Assembly (NCBI GenBank): GCA_017442085.1
Contig: JAFSAW010000019.1
Coordinates: 1-39,044, forward strand
DNA from: Oscillospiraceae bacterium
Lineage (GTDB): Bacteria > Bacillota > Clostridia > Oscillospirales > Ruminococcaceae
Length of the DNA stretch: 39,044 nt
Reading direction: 5' to 3'
Part shown: positions 14,369-22,420 of the stretch, piece by piece
How the letters are laid out: each line of letters opens with the position of its first letter
Position numbering within the stretch: position 1 is the first letter of the stretch
Notes under the pieces: generated by a model
Told to the model about the DNA's origin: nothing
Databases searched by the model: none
The model's input: only the letters and a program-made list of their open reading frames with translations
Translations under genes and position numbers: made by a program

Positions 14369-16180
14369 TTATTCTTCATACTTTGGCAGAACCCTTGCCT
14401 CGCTGAAATCTTCCATGTCAAGGGTAAGGTTAGGGTTGTAGAACGGGTCGCGCAGCAGGCCTTTGCCGTGGCGGTTCTGCAGGCGGTTGCGTTCGCCCTC
14501 AAAGCGTTCTTTTTTTTCGCCCTTCTTGTCGCTGCCTCGGCTTTTGCTTTCGTAGTGATAGCACTCGGCATAAGGTGTAAACAGCACCTGCCAGCCCATA
14601 TCACGTATGCGCAGGCAGAAGTCCACATCGTTGAAGGCAACGGTAAATTCTTCGTCCAGGCCGTTTGCGGCATCGTAGGCTTCTTTTGTCACCAGCAGGT
14701 TTGCGGCGGTAACACAGCTTAAATTCTGCACACAGGACAGACGGAACATATATCCGCTTTTTCCGCGGCGGTGATATTTGTGGCTGTGGCCCGCAAAGCC
14801 GCCAAGACCTGTGATAACGCCTGCGTGCTGCACTGTGTCGTCAGGATAGTAAAGCATTGCGCCCACAATGCCAACCTTTGGCTGAATTGCAAGGCTTACC
14901 ATTTCGGTCAGCCATTCGCTGTTGATAATTTCGATATCGTTGTTAAGCATCAGGTACATATCGCCCTTTGCCTGTCTTATTGCAAAATTGTTGATTGCAC
15001 TGAAATTGAAACCGCCCTTGTAATAAACAACCTTAAGGTTTTCGTGTTCGGCTTCGGCCTTTTTGTAATATTCAAAGGTGCTGTCTTCGGTGCTGTTGTT
15101 TTCACATACGATAATTTCAAAGTTTGTGTATGTGGTTTTTGCATAGATGCTGTCAAGGCACTTGCTTAAATCGTCAATATGGTCCTTGTTTGGAATAATA
15201 ATTGAAACAAGGGGCCGGCTTGTCAGTTCGTAGTCAATTTTGTATGTGCTGCCAAATCTGCCTGTGGTTGCCTTGCCCTTTATGCCAACACGTGCAAGGT
15301 GGTCATCAAGTGCACGGATTGCATTGGCTGTAACATAAGGCTTTGCATCAACGCCCCCCGATGTGCTCTGGGCGTGTACACGCCAATAGTAAAGTACCTT
15401 TGGAATGTGGTGGATTTTAACCCCGTCAATCTCGCTGATTTTAAGAAACAGGTCGTGGTCCTGTGCGCCGTTGTAATCATCATTAAGGCCGCCCACAGCT
15501 TCATAAACCGATTTGCGTATGCAGGCAAGGTGGCATATGTAGTTGCAGTTGGTCAGATAGTAATAGCTGTAGTCGGGTTTAAAATGGGCAACAATAGGGT
15601 TTGTCCAGTCGGTGTCAAACAGTGCTTCGTCGCTGTAGATAAAGTCGGCACCAGTTTCGTCAATAGCTTTTGCCATCTGATACAGTGCATCGGGGCTGAT
15701 GATATCATCGTGGTCACAAAGGCAGATATATTCGCCGTCCGCAAGGTCAATGGCTTTCTGCTGGTTGCCCGCAATGCCATAGTTTTTATCCAGCTTTACA
15801 TATTTTATTTTGTCGCTGTTCAAGGATTTTATGTATTCGCCCACATAGCTGTGATTTTCGTCACTGGCGTCGGCAAGACACAGCTGGCCATGGCTGTAGC
15901 TCTGGTTCAAAAAGCTCTGCACATATTCGGCAAGATGTTTTCTGTCGGTGTTGAACAGCGGTGTAACAATGCTGATGGTGCCGTCCTTTACACTCTGGCA
16001 TTTATAGCTTTTCTGCTTTTCAAGGGCATCCTTCGGCGGCAGAAAACGGCCTTTTTTGGCTTTCATTCTGCGGCGGAAAAAGCCCAGCGCACGTCTTGCT
16101 GTGCTGGAAAGCCCCTCTGTTTTTATATATTCAAAAAACAGAGCGATAAGTTCTTTAATTCTTCTGATTTTAAGTATCAT
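14369..16180 (-). CDS. Double-domain GT2 glycosyltransferase
   Basis: 603 residues from ATG 16180, chosen because AAAAGGAT precedes it; the frame extends further upstream only into repeat sequence. Two GT-A family 2 domains lie in tandem. The first (about 68-300) has ISIVTPLFNTD and the donor-binding CDHDDIISPDAL; the second (about 322-560) has VSIIIPNKDHIDDLSKC and LMLNNDIEI in place of DxD, followed by AFNDVDFCLR. The short basic N-terminus and lack of membrane helices suggest a cytoplasmic enzyme assembling a surface polysaccharide, as in rhamnan or teichoic-like pathways; sugar specificity cannot be told. It is closely paired with a paralogue upstream (18140-16317) and was probably transcribed with it. 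Confidence 0.88.
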   Translation of the reverse strand: MILKIRRIKELIALFFEYIKTEGLSSTARRALGFFRRRMKAKKGRFLPPKDALEKQKSYKCQSVKDGTISIVTPLFNTDRKHLAEYVQSFLNQSYSHGQLCLADASDENHSYVGEYIKSLNSDKIKYVKLDKNYGIAGNQQKAIDLADGEYICLCDHDDIISPDALYQMAKAIDETGADFIYSDEALFDTDWTNPIVAHFKPDYSYYYLTNCNYICHLACIRKSVYEAVGGLNDDYNGAQDHDLFLKISEIDGVKIHHIPKVLYYWRVHAQSTSGGVDAKPYVTANAIRALDDHLARVGIKGKATTGRFGSTYKIDYELTSRPLVSIIIPNKDHIDDLSKCLDSIYAKTTYTNFEIIVCENNSTEDSTFEYYKKAEAEHENLKVVYYKGGFNFSAINNFAIRQAKGDMYLMLNNDIEIINSEWLTEMVSLAIQPKVGIVGAMLYYPDDTVQHAGVITGLGGFAGHSHKYHRRGKSGYMFRLSCVQNLSCVTAANLLVTKEAYDAANGLDEEFTVAFNDVDFCLRIRDMGWQVLFTPYAECYHYESKSRGSDKKGEKKERFEGERNRLQNRHGKGLLRDPFYNPNLTLDMEDFSEARVLPKYEE

Positions 16181-16198
16181 AGATAAATCCTTTTCTGC

Positions 16199-16309
16199 GG
16201 CTCCCTCTGACGAGGGAGCTGTCACCACAGGTGACTGAGGGAGAGAATCTGAAAAGCCTCTCCCTCCGCTTCACTTTCGTTCAGCACCTCCCTCGGCAGA
16301 GGGAGGCTG
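16199..16309. repeat. Family 2 repeat (CTCCCTC/GAGGGAG)
   Basis: GCTCCCTCTGACGAGGGAGC is a small palindrome, followed by GTCACC...GGTGAC, TGAGGGAG and, after a spacer, CTCTCCCTC and CACCTCCCTCGGCAGAGGGAGG. It fills the gap between the two glycosyltransferase genes. A related partial copy ends the window at 38966-39016. Confidence 0.75.
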
Positions 16310-16316
16310 TTGTTAT

Positions 16317-18140
16317 TTACTTGTATCCGTAATTTTCGTACAGCAGAGTAAAATGCGGGTTGTAATAATGGTCACCATAATTGAAATATTTCTGCCATTT
16401 TTCTGCAAAGCGTGCCTTTTCGCCCTCATAGCGCGGGTTTGGCTTGTCGGTGTCGCTGCCGCGGCTTTTGCTTTCGTAATGGAAGCCCTCTGCATAAGGT
16501 GTAAACACGTTGAGATATCCGTCATCGTACATTTTAAGGCAGAAATCAATGTCGTTGTATGCAACGGCAAAGTTTTCTTCGTCCAGCTTGTATCTGTTGT
16601 ACAGTTCTGTCTTAACCATAAGGCAGGCACCTGTAACCGCCATATAGTTCTGTGCGGTAACAAGGCGGTACATATCCCCCGTGTTGTCCTTGGCGTTGTG
16701 CAGCCCCTTGTGGCTGTGGCCCGCACTGCCGTTTATGCCTATGATAACACCTGCGTGCTGCAAAGTGCCGTCAGGATAGTACAGCTTTGCACCCACCGCA
16801 CCAACGTCTTTGCGCTGGCTGAACATAAGCATCTCAACAAGGAAATCTTCGCTGGTAAATTCCACGTCGTTGTTAAGCAGCAGAATATGGTCGCCGCTTG
16901 CATACTGTGCCCCAAAGTTGCAGATGGCACTGAAGTTAAAGCCGCCTTCGTAGTATACAACCTGCAGATTGTCATACTCTTTAAGTGCTTTTTCGTAGTA
17001 TTCAAAGGTGGACTGTTCGGTGCTGTTGTTTTCCACAACAATAATTTCCACGTTGTCCCAGCCGCCTTTTTCCTTTATGGAAGAAAGACAGCGGCTTAAA
17101 TCTTCAATATTGTCCTTGTTTGGAATTATAATGCTGATTTTGGGGTTGCCGTCAATTGCATATTTTACGCGGTAGCTGCCCGGCCATTTCTGTATGGAAA
17201 CTTCACCCTTTAAGCCCACGCGGTCAAGGTGTGCGGCAATGGCGGCACGGCCTGCTTCAAAGGCGTACATCTTTGCGCTCATATCATTGGCAGTGCTGCC
17301 TGCGTGGCCGCGCCAGTAGTAAAGCACTTTAGGGATATGATATACACATTCTGCCTTTTCGCAAAGGCGCAGTGTCAAATCAAAGTCCTGTGCGCCGTCA
17401 AAGGCCTTGTCTTCGTAAAAACCAACCTTTTCGGCAAGTTCCTTTTTAAACACAAGAAAATGGGTTATGTAGTTGCAGCCTCTCAAAAAGTCGGGCGCAT
17501 AGTTGATTTTAAAGTGAAACTGGATAAGGTGCTCCAGCTTGCCGTCAAGGGTGATTTCGTCGCTGTAAAGCACATCTGCCCCGTGGTCGTTGATTGCCTT
17601 TACGTTTTCGTAAAGGGCATTTGGCAGAATAACGTCATCGTGGTCAAGCAAAGCGATATAGTCACCTGTGCAGTGCTTAAAGCCAAAGTTTGTGTTTTCG
17701 GCAATGCCAAGGTTTTCTTCCATAACTACATAGGTTATGCGGTCATCCTTTGCGGCTTTCTGTTCAATTTCCGGGTAGCTGCCGCTTGCATTTACCAAAA
17801 CAAGCTGCCAGTTGGTATAGCTTTGGTTTTCAACGCTTTCCACCATCTCCAGCAGAAAATCCTTTGGTGTGTTGTACAGCGGTACCACAATGCTGATTTT
17901 TGGCATATATTCAAATTTTGTTATGCGCTGTTCCTTAAGTTCACGCTTAAGGGGTATATCGCTGCGGAACTGCCACACATCTCTTTTAAGCATAAGATTA
18001 ACGCGGAACTGCACCTTGCGTTGTGTTGCTTCAAGGCCCTCGTTTTTAATGCTGTTAAAGCCGCGCTTTGCCAGATGTGCCACGCGGTTTATATTGAGAT
18101 TGCGTTTTAAAAACCTCAATGGGCTGTCCTGAATATCCAT
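16317..18140 (-). CDS. Double-domain GT2 glycosyltransferase (paralogue of the next gene)
   Basis: 607 residues from ATG 18140, preceded on its strand by AAAGGAGC; the longer open frame to 18260 has no ribosome binding site. Architecture matches the 14369-16180 protein: an N-terminal linker (RFLKRNLNINRVAHLAKRG), first GT2 domain with ISIVVPLYNTPK and LLDHDDVILPNAL, second GT2 domain with ISIIIPNKDNIEDLSRC and LLLNNDVEF, then AYNDIDFCLK. Both proteins share WRGHAGST/WRVHAQST and HYESKSRGSD motifs, so they arose by duplication and probably add successive sugars in the same glycan. The upstream flank carries a long array of palindromic repeats. Confidence 0.88.
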   Translation of the reverse strand: MDIQDSPLRFLKRNLNINRVAHLAKRGFNSIKNEGLEATQRKVQFRVNLMLKRDVWQFRSDIPLKRELKEQRITKFEYMPKISIVVPLYNTPKDFLLEMVESVENQSYTNWQLVLVNASGSYPEIEQKAAKDDRITYVVMEENLGIAENTNFGFKHCTGDYIALLDHDDVILPNALYENVKAINDHGADVLYSDEITLDGKLEHLIQFHFKINYAPDFLRGCNYITHFLVFKKELAEKVGFYEDKAFDGAQDFDLTLRLCEKAECVYHIPKVLYYWRGHAGSTANDMSAKMYAFEAGRAAIAAHLDRVGLKGEVSIQKWPGSYRVKYAIDGNPKISIIIPNKDNIEDLSRCLSSIKEKGGWDNVEIIVVENNSTEQSTFEYYEKALKEYDNLQVVYYEGGFNFSAICNFGAQYASGDHILLLNNDVEFTSEDFLVEMLMFSQRKDVGAVGAKLYYPDGTLQHAGVIIGINGSAGHSHKGLHNAKDNTGDMYRLVTAQNYMAVTGACLMVKTELYNRYKLDEENFAVAYNDIDFCLKMYDDGYLNVFTPYAEGFHYESKSRGSDTDKPNPRYEGEKARFAEKWQKYFNYGDHYYNPHFTLLYENYGYK

Positions 18141-18276
18141 AGATAGCTCCTTTATATAAAAGTTTACATATTTATCTAAAATAAAGTATAACACAACAGC
18201 ATATTTGCTTTCAACAGGCAGTTTTGAGCCGGTGGGGAAGGGGGCGAAATTTTCTGTCAATCAGAGTGCTCCGCTT

Positions 18277-18625
18277 TGTCATTCTGAGCACCCCACACTG
18301 TCATTCTGAGCGAATCGAAGAATCTCTCCGCCCACACAGAATAGCGGCTTACATCAGACCGATTAAACCGAGAGATGCTTCACATACGTTCAGCATGACA
18401 AATGGATATAGTTATGCTGATTTAGCTGTCATTCTGAGCGAAGCGAAGAATCTCTCCGCCTGCACAGCATAAGGGCTTACGGCAGACTGATTAAACCGAG
18501 AGATGCTTCACATACGTTCAGCATGACAAATGGATATAATTATGCTGATTTAGCTGTCATTCTGAGCGAAGCGAAGAATCTCTCCGCCCGCACAGTACAG
18601 CGGCTGACGGCAGACCGATTAAATT
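18277..18625. repeat. Tandem array of family 1 palindromic repeats (128-bp period)
   Basis: After a short fragment (18277), unit starts occur at 18299, 18427 and 18555, exactly 128 bp apart. The first two units contain the whole palindrome (TGTCATTCTGAGCG... to ...GTTCAGCATGACA) plus a shared spacer AAATGGATATAR; the third is cut after the left half. Amplification by slippage or unequal recombination is likely. It is not CRISPR: the repeated part is longer than the spacer and the spacers are the same. Confidence 0.85.
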
Positions 18626-18713
18626 ATATCGTTATGCACGGCAGAAAAGGGCTTTTACACCGCATTTTTTGCCTTTATGGGCATTTTTTACTGTGGTAAT
18701 TGTGTGAAACAGG

Positions 18714-18742
18714 TTGCAATTTTGCCTTTGCGAATATATAAT
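18714..18742 (+). promoter_or_regulatory. Promoter of the lipoprotein PPIase gene
   Basis: TTGCAA (18714-18719) and TATAAT (18737-18742) are 17 bp apart, with a leader of about 40 nt. Confidence 0.7.
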
Positions 18743-18788
18743 GTAAAGCGTTGCTATTTATTTTTAATTTATATAGAGGAGAATAAAG

Positions 18789-19841
18789 ATGAACCTTAAA
18801 AAACTTACAGCATTTTCCATGGCTGCTGTTTTAAGCTTGTCACTTTTTGGCTGTTCCCAGACACCAAAGGAAGATACAACACTCAGCAAGTACATTGACG
18901 AAAACGGCTATATCAAAGATGTTGACACAGCAGCAGTTGCACTTGTTGACTACGAAAGCCTTGTTATCCCTGCTGACCAGCACACACCAACAGAAGAATC
19001 CATCGCAGCATGGATGAACTATCAGCTTCCAAGCCAGAATGTATACGAAGGCGAAGTTTACGACGGCGCAACACTCAACATCGACTACATCGGCTACATT
19101 GACGGTGTTGCATTCCCTGGCGGTGACACAAACGGCATGGGCACAGAAGTTACAATCGGCGTTACACAGTACATCGATGATTTCCTTCAGCAGCTTGTTG
19201 GCCACGAAGTTGGCGAAAACTTTGAAATTGAAGTAACATTCCCTGAAGATTACCACAACACAGAACTTGCAGGCAAAGATGCAACATTTATGATTACAAT
19301 CAACCACCTTGTTGAACCAATTGCTGCAAGAGACCTTACAGACGAAGTTGTAAAAGAAGCACTTGGCGAACAGGGCATCGAAACTGTTGAAGCATTCCGC
19401 GAACAGGCAGTTGCTTATCTTACATCCACAATGGTTGGCAACTTTGTTTATGCAGAAATCTTTGAAAAATCCACAGTAGAACCTGTTGCACAGACAGCTG
19501 TTGATTTCCAGACAGACTACATCGTCCATACAACAACACAGCAGGCAGAAGCTTACGGTGTAACACTGGAAGAAATGCTGGAAATGTACGGTATGGGTAC
19601 AGTGGAAGAATTTAAAGAATCCAATGCAGAAGTTATTGCAAGTGCAGCAAAAGAACTTTGCATCACACAGGCTATCGCTGAAAAAGAAGGCATCACAGTG
19701 GAAAAATCCGACATCAAAGACTACTTTGGCGGTCAGGACTACTCTCCGGTTGAAGATGCTTACGGCGAAAACTTTATCAAATTTATCGTTCTTCAGAGCA
19801 AAACACTGGACCACCTTACAGCAAATATTGCAAGAGGTTAA
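18789..19841 (+). CDS. Trigger factor-like FKBP peptidyl-prolyl isomerase lipoprotein
   Basis: 350 residues. GAGGAGA precedes the ATG. A lipoprotein signal peptide is clear: basic N-terminus, hydrophobic stretch and lipobox LFGC with C22 as the predicted acylated residue, so the protein is anchored on the outer face of the membrane. An FKBP-type domain follows at about 87-175 (GATLNIDYIGYIDGVAFPGG, LVGHEVGE, VTFPEDY, GKDATFMITINHL), then a helical trigger factor-like C-terminal region (about 180-345). Unlike cytoplasmic trigger factor it has no ribosome-binding N-domain. It probably folds secreted proteins, playing the part that PrsA plays in other Firmicutes. Codon bias suggests strong expression. 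Confidence 0.85.
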   Translation: MNLKKLTAFSMAAVLSLSLFGCSQTPKEDTTLSKYIDENGYIKDVDTAAVALVDYESLVIPADQHTPTEESIAAWMNYQLPSQNVYEGEVYDGATLNIDYIGYIDGVAFPGGDTNGMGTEVTIGVTQYIDDFLQQLVGHEVGENFEIEVTFPEDYHNTELAGKDATFMITINHLVEPIAARDLTDEVVKEALGEQGIETVEAFREQAVAYLTSTMVGNFVYAEIFEKSTVEPVAQTAVDFQTDYIVHTTTQQAEAYGVTLEEMLEMYGMGTVEEFKESNAEVIASAAKELCITQAIAEKEGITVEKSDIKDYFGGQDYSPVEDAYGENFIKFIVLQSKTLDHLTANIARG

Positions 19842-19857
19842 TAAGCACAAAAATAAC

Positions 19858-20088
19858 GGCACACTGCTTTAGCGACCTCCGGATAAAAAACACAAATACC
19901 CACCAAAACACTGTATAGTGATTTGGTGGGTACATTTTTGCCCGTTTTTGCACAAAAAGTGCTGGTACAAGGAAAAGACACGCAGCACTACTTTGTGTAA
20001 TGCAAGTGTTGCTGACGCAGTAACAGCCTTTTTGTGTTGAAAATCGGGTTTTTGTTTTCTTGTCCGGAGGCCGCTTTAGCGGTGTGCC
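19858..20088. repeat. 230-bp palindromic (MITE-like) element
   Basis: Ends are 26-bp inverted repeats (19858-19883 and 20063-20088, 22 of 26 matching) beginning GGCACACTGC and ending GTGTGCC. Further inside, CCCGTTTTTGCACAAAAAG (19941 on) is inverted near 20027-20047, and GTGCTG/CAGCAC pairs lie at the centre, so the whole unit can fold into one long hairpin. It contains no gene. A strong terminator hairpin is included at 19897-19938. Confidence 0.65.
19897..19938 (+). terminator. Intrinsic terminator after the PPIase gene
   Basis: TACCCACCAAA (19897-19907) pairs with TTTGGTGGGTA (19922-19932), with CACT/AGTG pairing inside the loop, and is followed by CATTTTTG. It lies within the palindromic element. 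Confidence 0.85.
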
Positions 20089-20118
20089 TTTTGTTTTTGC
20101 AAAATTTATTATTGATAT

Positions 20119-20457
20119 TCAGTCAAGCAGTTTAAATACCACATTGGGTGTTTCTTTATGCACATCATCAAATATTTCCAGCATTTTGATACACTCTTCC
20201 TGCCAGTCGTCAGGCATTGTGTGATATCCATAAATGTGTACCTCAAAATATTCTTTATTGTAAAAACGATCCCGCAAGCAATCCCAAAGAGCGTCCCAGT
20301 TTTTACCGTAGTATTCAGGCAGGCCAAATTTTTCTTTTAAAAGTTCGTGTACCTGCAAAAAATATCTGCACTGTGAAAAATCAAGAACTATAGGATTTTC
20401 TTTTATTTCTTTAAATGAGCATTCTTCGTCAGTGTATTCTTTTATTTCAACTATCAT
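20119..20457 (-). CDS. Barstar-family ribonuclease inhibitor (immunity protein)
   Basis: 112 residues with AGGAGG immediately before the ATG. Barstar signature: IVLDFSQC near residue 23, then a helix (YFLQVHELLKEKFGLPEYYGKNWDALWDCL, quoted in part as FGLPEYYGKNWDALWD) that forms the inhibitor surface, with D and E residues expected to plug the RNase active site. It lies 9 bases downstream of the barnase-like gene, whose stop codon touches this gene's ribosome binding site, so both are made from one transcript. It should bind and inactivate the RNase in the producing cell. Confidence 0.88.
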   Translation of the reverse strand: MIVEIKEYTDEECSFKEIKENPIVLDFSQCRYFLQVHELLKEKFGLPEYYGKNWDALWDCLRDRFYNKEYFEVHIYGYHTMPDDWQEECIKMLEIFDDVHKETPNVVFKLLD

Positions 20458-20466
20458 AATTGCCTC

Positions 20467-20982
20467 CTATATTATTTCGTAAAATGTTTCGTAATGGTCA
20501 TAGGTTACAAAAACAAGACCGTCGTTTGAAAACACTATACGCTGTGAATTTCTTTTTCCGCTTTTATAGTTTATATCCGCTTCATACCATACTTTGCCAA
20601 TATCGTCAGGCAGGTGCCCGTTACTGTTTTTATACACTCCGCCCGTTATCATTTTGCCAGGTGCAACTTTGTGAAGGTTACCTGATTCACGGTTCCAACC
20701 TGCTTTTTCAGCAATATCTCTTGTAATATAATATTTGGGCAATGAAGCATAATTACTCAGCCACCAGTCTGCACCGTCTGTGCCCTTTTCGGTGGCATTG
20801 CCCGCATAAAGTGCTTTAAGATAATCTATATAGCATCTGCCTCTTTCGTGTATTGGCGGCTGCGGATATGGTATTTCGTGCATATAATATATTTTCCCGT
20901 TCAGCTTCTTACACTGCAAACAGGTTCTGCCGACCATAACAGCAACCCAGGTTTTATAATTTTTGCTTTGTACTGCATTCAT
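20467..20982 (-). CDS. Barnase-like ribonuclease toxin with MuF-like N-terminal segment
   Basis: 171 residues. The C-terminal half (about 78-171) matches barnase-type guanyl-specific RNases: LPKYYITRDIAEKAGW, GNLHKVAPGK, WYEADINYKSGKRNSQR and YDHYETF. The catalytic residues correspond to barnase E73, R87 and H102: here E134, R148 and H163, with identical spacing (14 and 15 residues). The N-terminal part has a CxxC (C21, C24), H45 and C50 pattern (TCLQCKKLNGK ... PPIHERGRC) like the C-terminal end of phage Mu F-type minor head proteins, a domain often joined to polymorphic toxins. No signal peptide is visible, so how it leaves the cell is unclear. The cognate barstar follows directly. Confidence 0.85.
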   Translation of the reverse strand: MNAVQSKNYKTWVAVMVGRTCLQCKKLNGKIYYMHEIPYPQPPIHERGRCYIDYLKALYAGNATEKGTDGADWWLSNYASLPKYYITRDIAEKAGWNRESGNLHKVAPGKMITGGVYKNSNGHLPDDIGKVWYEADINYKSGKRNSQRIVFSNDGLVFVTYDHYETFYEII

Positions 20983-21162
20983 TTTTTCTTTTCCTTTTTA
21001 TTTTATCACATATTCATTTTTTCAGTACTGAATTTTGCAAATAATTATAAATCGATTTATGTATATATAATAACACACTTTTGGCACTGCGATGTCGCAT
21101 CTTTTGCTGTATTTTGAGTTGTAAAACAGGTTGGATATAATGTTGCATTATTTTAAGTTTTA

Positions 21163-21194
21163 CAAAACAAAAAACCACCGCTTTAGCGGTGGTT
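21163..21194 (-). terminator. Terminator of the acyltransferase gene
   Basis: AACCACCGC (21173-21181) pairs with GCGGTGGTT (21186-21194) around TTTA; on the - strand a run of T follows. It lies 27 bp past the gene's stop. Confidence 0.88.
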
Positions 21195-21221
21195 ATAATA
21201 TCATATTTATGGTTGCAGCCC

Positions 21222-22277
21222 TTAAACTATCTTTTTCGCTCTTAAAGCAGGGATAAATCTCTGTGTAAACCAGGGTGTCAGTCTGTCCAGCAGCAGTACA
21301 GTAAAGACAGAGTACACAAGGCTTACTGCAGCGGCAAGCCAGGCAAACTGTGTGTGTGCCATTGTTATACCCATGGCGGCAAAAATATCTTCCATTGCCA
21401 TAATCACGGCAGGGTGGTTGAGATAAACCGCATAGGAAACATCGCCGATGCGGGCAAAAATTCTGCCTTTGACAATCCTGTTTATCCAGCTTTCAGGGCA
21501 CATTGTGTACAGCACAACAAATGCAAACAGAACAATGTGTATGTTTTTATAGCGTTCAAATGCAAACAGTGCCGCAATGCCAAAAAGGCCGATAAGGTTA
21601 AAGAACAGGCTGCCGTTGCGCACTGCTTCAAAGGCTTTGCTTTTAAAGATGCGGTAAATTATAACACCTTCGGCCATATACTGTGTGCAGCGCACAAGCG
21701 GAATGTACAGGGCACCGTACACATCAAAGTTATATCTGCCGAACTTCATATATGCACAGTTAAGGATAAAGAGTATCGGCAGTATAAATTCGCTGGTCTT
21801 TCTGTGGTCATAGCACATCATGGCGTAGATGAAATAGCCAATAATAACCATTGCGCTCACATACCACGCCGCAGGGTTTAAGCCGCCGCCGATAAAATAG
21901 CCCATATCCTGAACCATAAACATATCGGGGATAACTTCAAAAATGCGGAAAACCGTCTGGCCTATATTGCCTGCGTTTTCGCTGCCCAGCACAATGCGCA
22001 CAAGGTCTCTGCCGCACAGATAGCACAGCATAACCAGCAGAGAAAAAACATACTGCGGATAAAGGCGTTTTATATGGTCTGCTGTATAGCGGAACTGGTT
22101 GTACTCTTTTGGGTTTTCAGCCGATTTTGAGTAAAATTTCTTTGCAAGGAAAAAGCCCGAGAACACAAAGAAAAAGTCAACGGCAACGCTTGCGCCGGGA
22201 TAGCTGATATCCATATGGGCAAACACCACAAGATAGGCAAATATAAATTTTAAAAGGTCTATGGAGTATATACGCAT
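21222..22277 (-). CDS. Acyltransferase-3 family membrane protein
   Basis: 351 residues with GGAGAA before the ATG. About ten hydrophobic helices fill the protein. The family signature is at the N-terminus: RIYSIDLLKFIFAYLVVFAH with the catalytic-type His, then VAVDFFFVFSGFFLAKKFY; RLYPQYVFSLL follows near residue 75. Members (OafA/YrhL type) transfer acetyl or other acyl groups from the cytoplasm to sugars of surface polysaccharides. The neighbouring GT-C fusion and glycosyltransferases fit a role in decorating the same glycan. Acceptor and acyl group cannot be told from sequence. Confidence 0.88.
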   Translation of the reverse strand: MRIYSIDLLKFIFAYLVVFAHMDISYPGASVAVDFFFVFSGFFLAKKFYSKSAENPKEYNQFRYTADHIKRLYPQYVFSLLVMLCYLCGRDLVRIVLGSENAGNIGQTVFRIFEVIPDMFMVQDMGYFIGGGLNPAAWYVSAMVIIGYFIYAMMCYDHRKTSEFILPILFILNCAYMKFGRYNFDVYGALYIPLVRCTQYMAEGVIIYRIFKSKAFEAVRNGSLFFNLIGLFGIAALFAFERYKNIHIVLFAFVVLYTMCPESWINRIVKGRIFARIGDVSYAVYLNHPAVIMAMEDIFAAMGITMAHTQFAWLAAAVSLVYSVFTVLLLDRLTPWFTQRFIPALRAKKIV

Positions 22278-22383
22278 ATAAATTTCTCCGTTTATATATT
22301 TGTAGCTTTAATCAAAGTATATCTGATTTATTTTATCATATATCAAGCGCTTTTGTAAACACAGACAAATGTGTGCAGCAAAA

Positions 22384-22414
22384 CAAAAGGCTCTGACGTT
22401 TTTCTGTCAGAGCC
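22384..22414 (-). terminator. Terminator of the GT-C fusion gene
   Basis: GGCTCTGAC (22389-22397) pairs perfectly with GTCAGAGCC (22406-22414); on the - strand TTTTG follows the stem. Confidence 0.85.
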
Positions 22415-22420
22415 ATTGAT

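Noticed and set aside
18299-18625. Regularly spaced repeats resembling a CRISPR array
   Set aside because: The repeat is about 100 bp and itself palindromic, the spacers are the same, and no cas genes are present.
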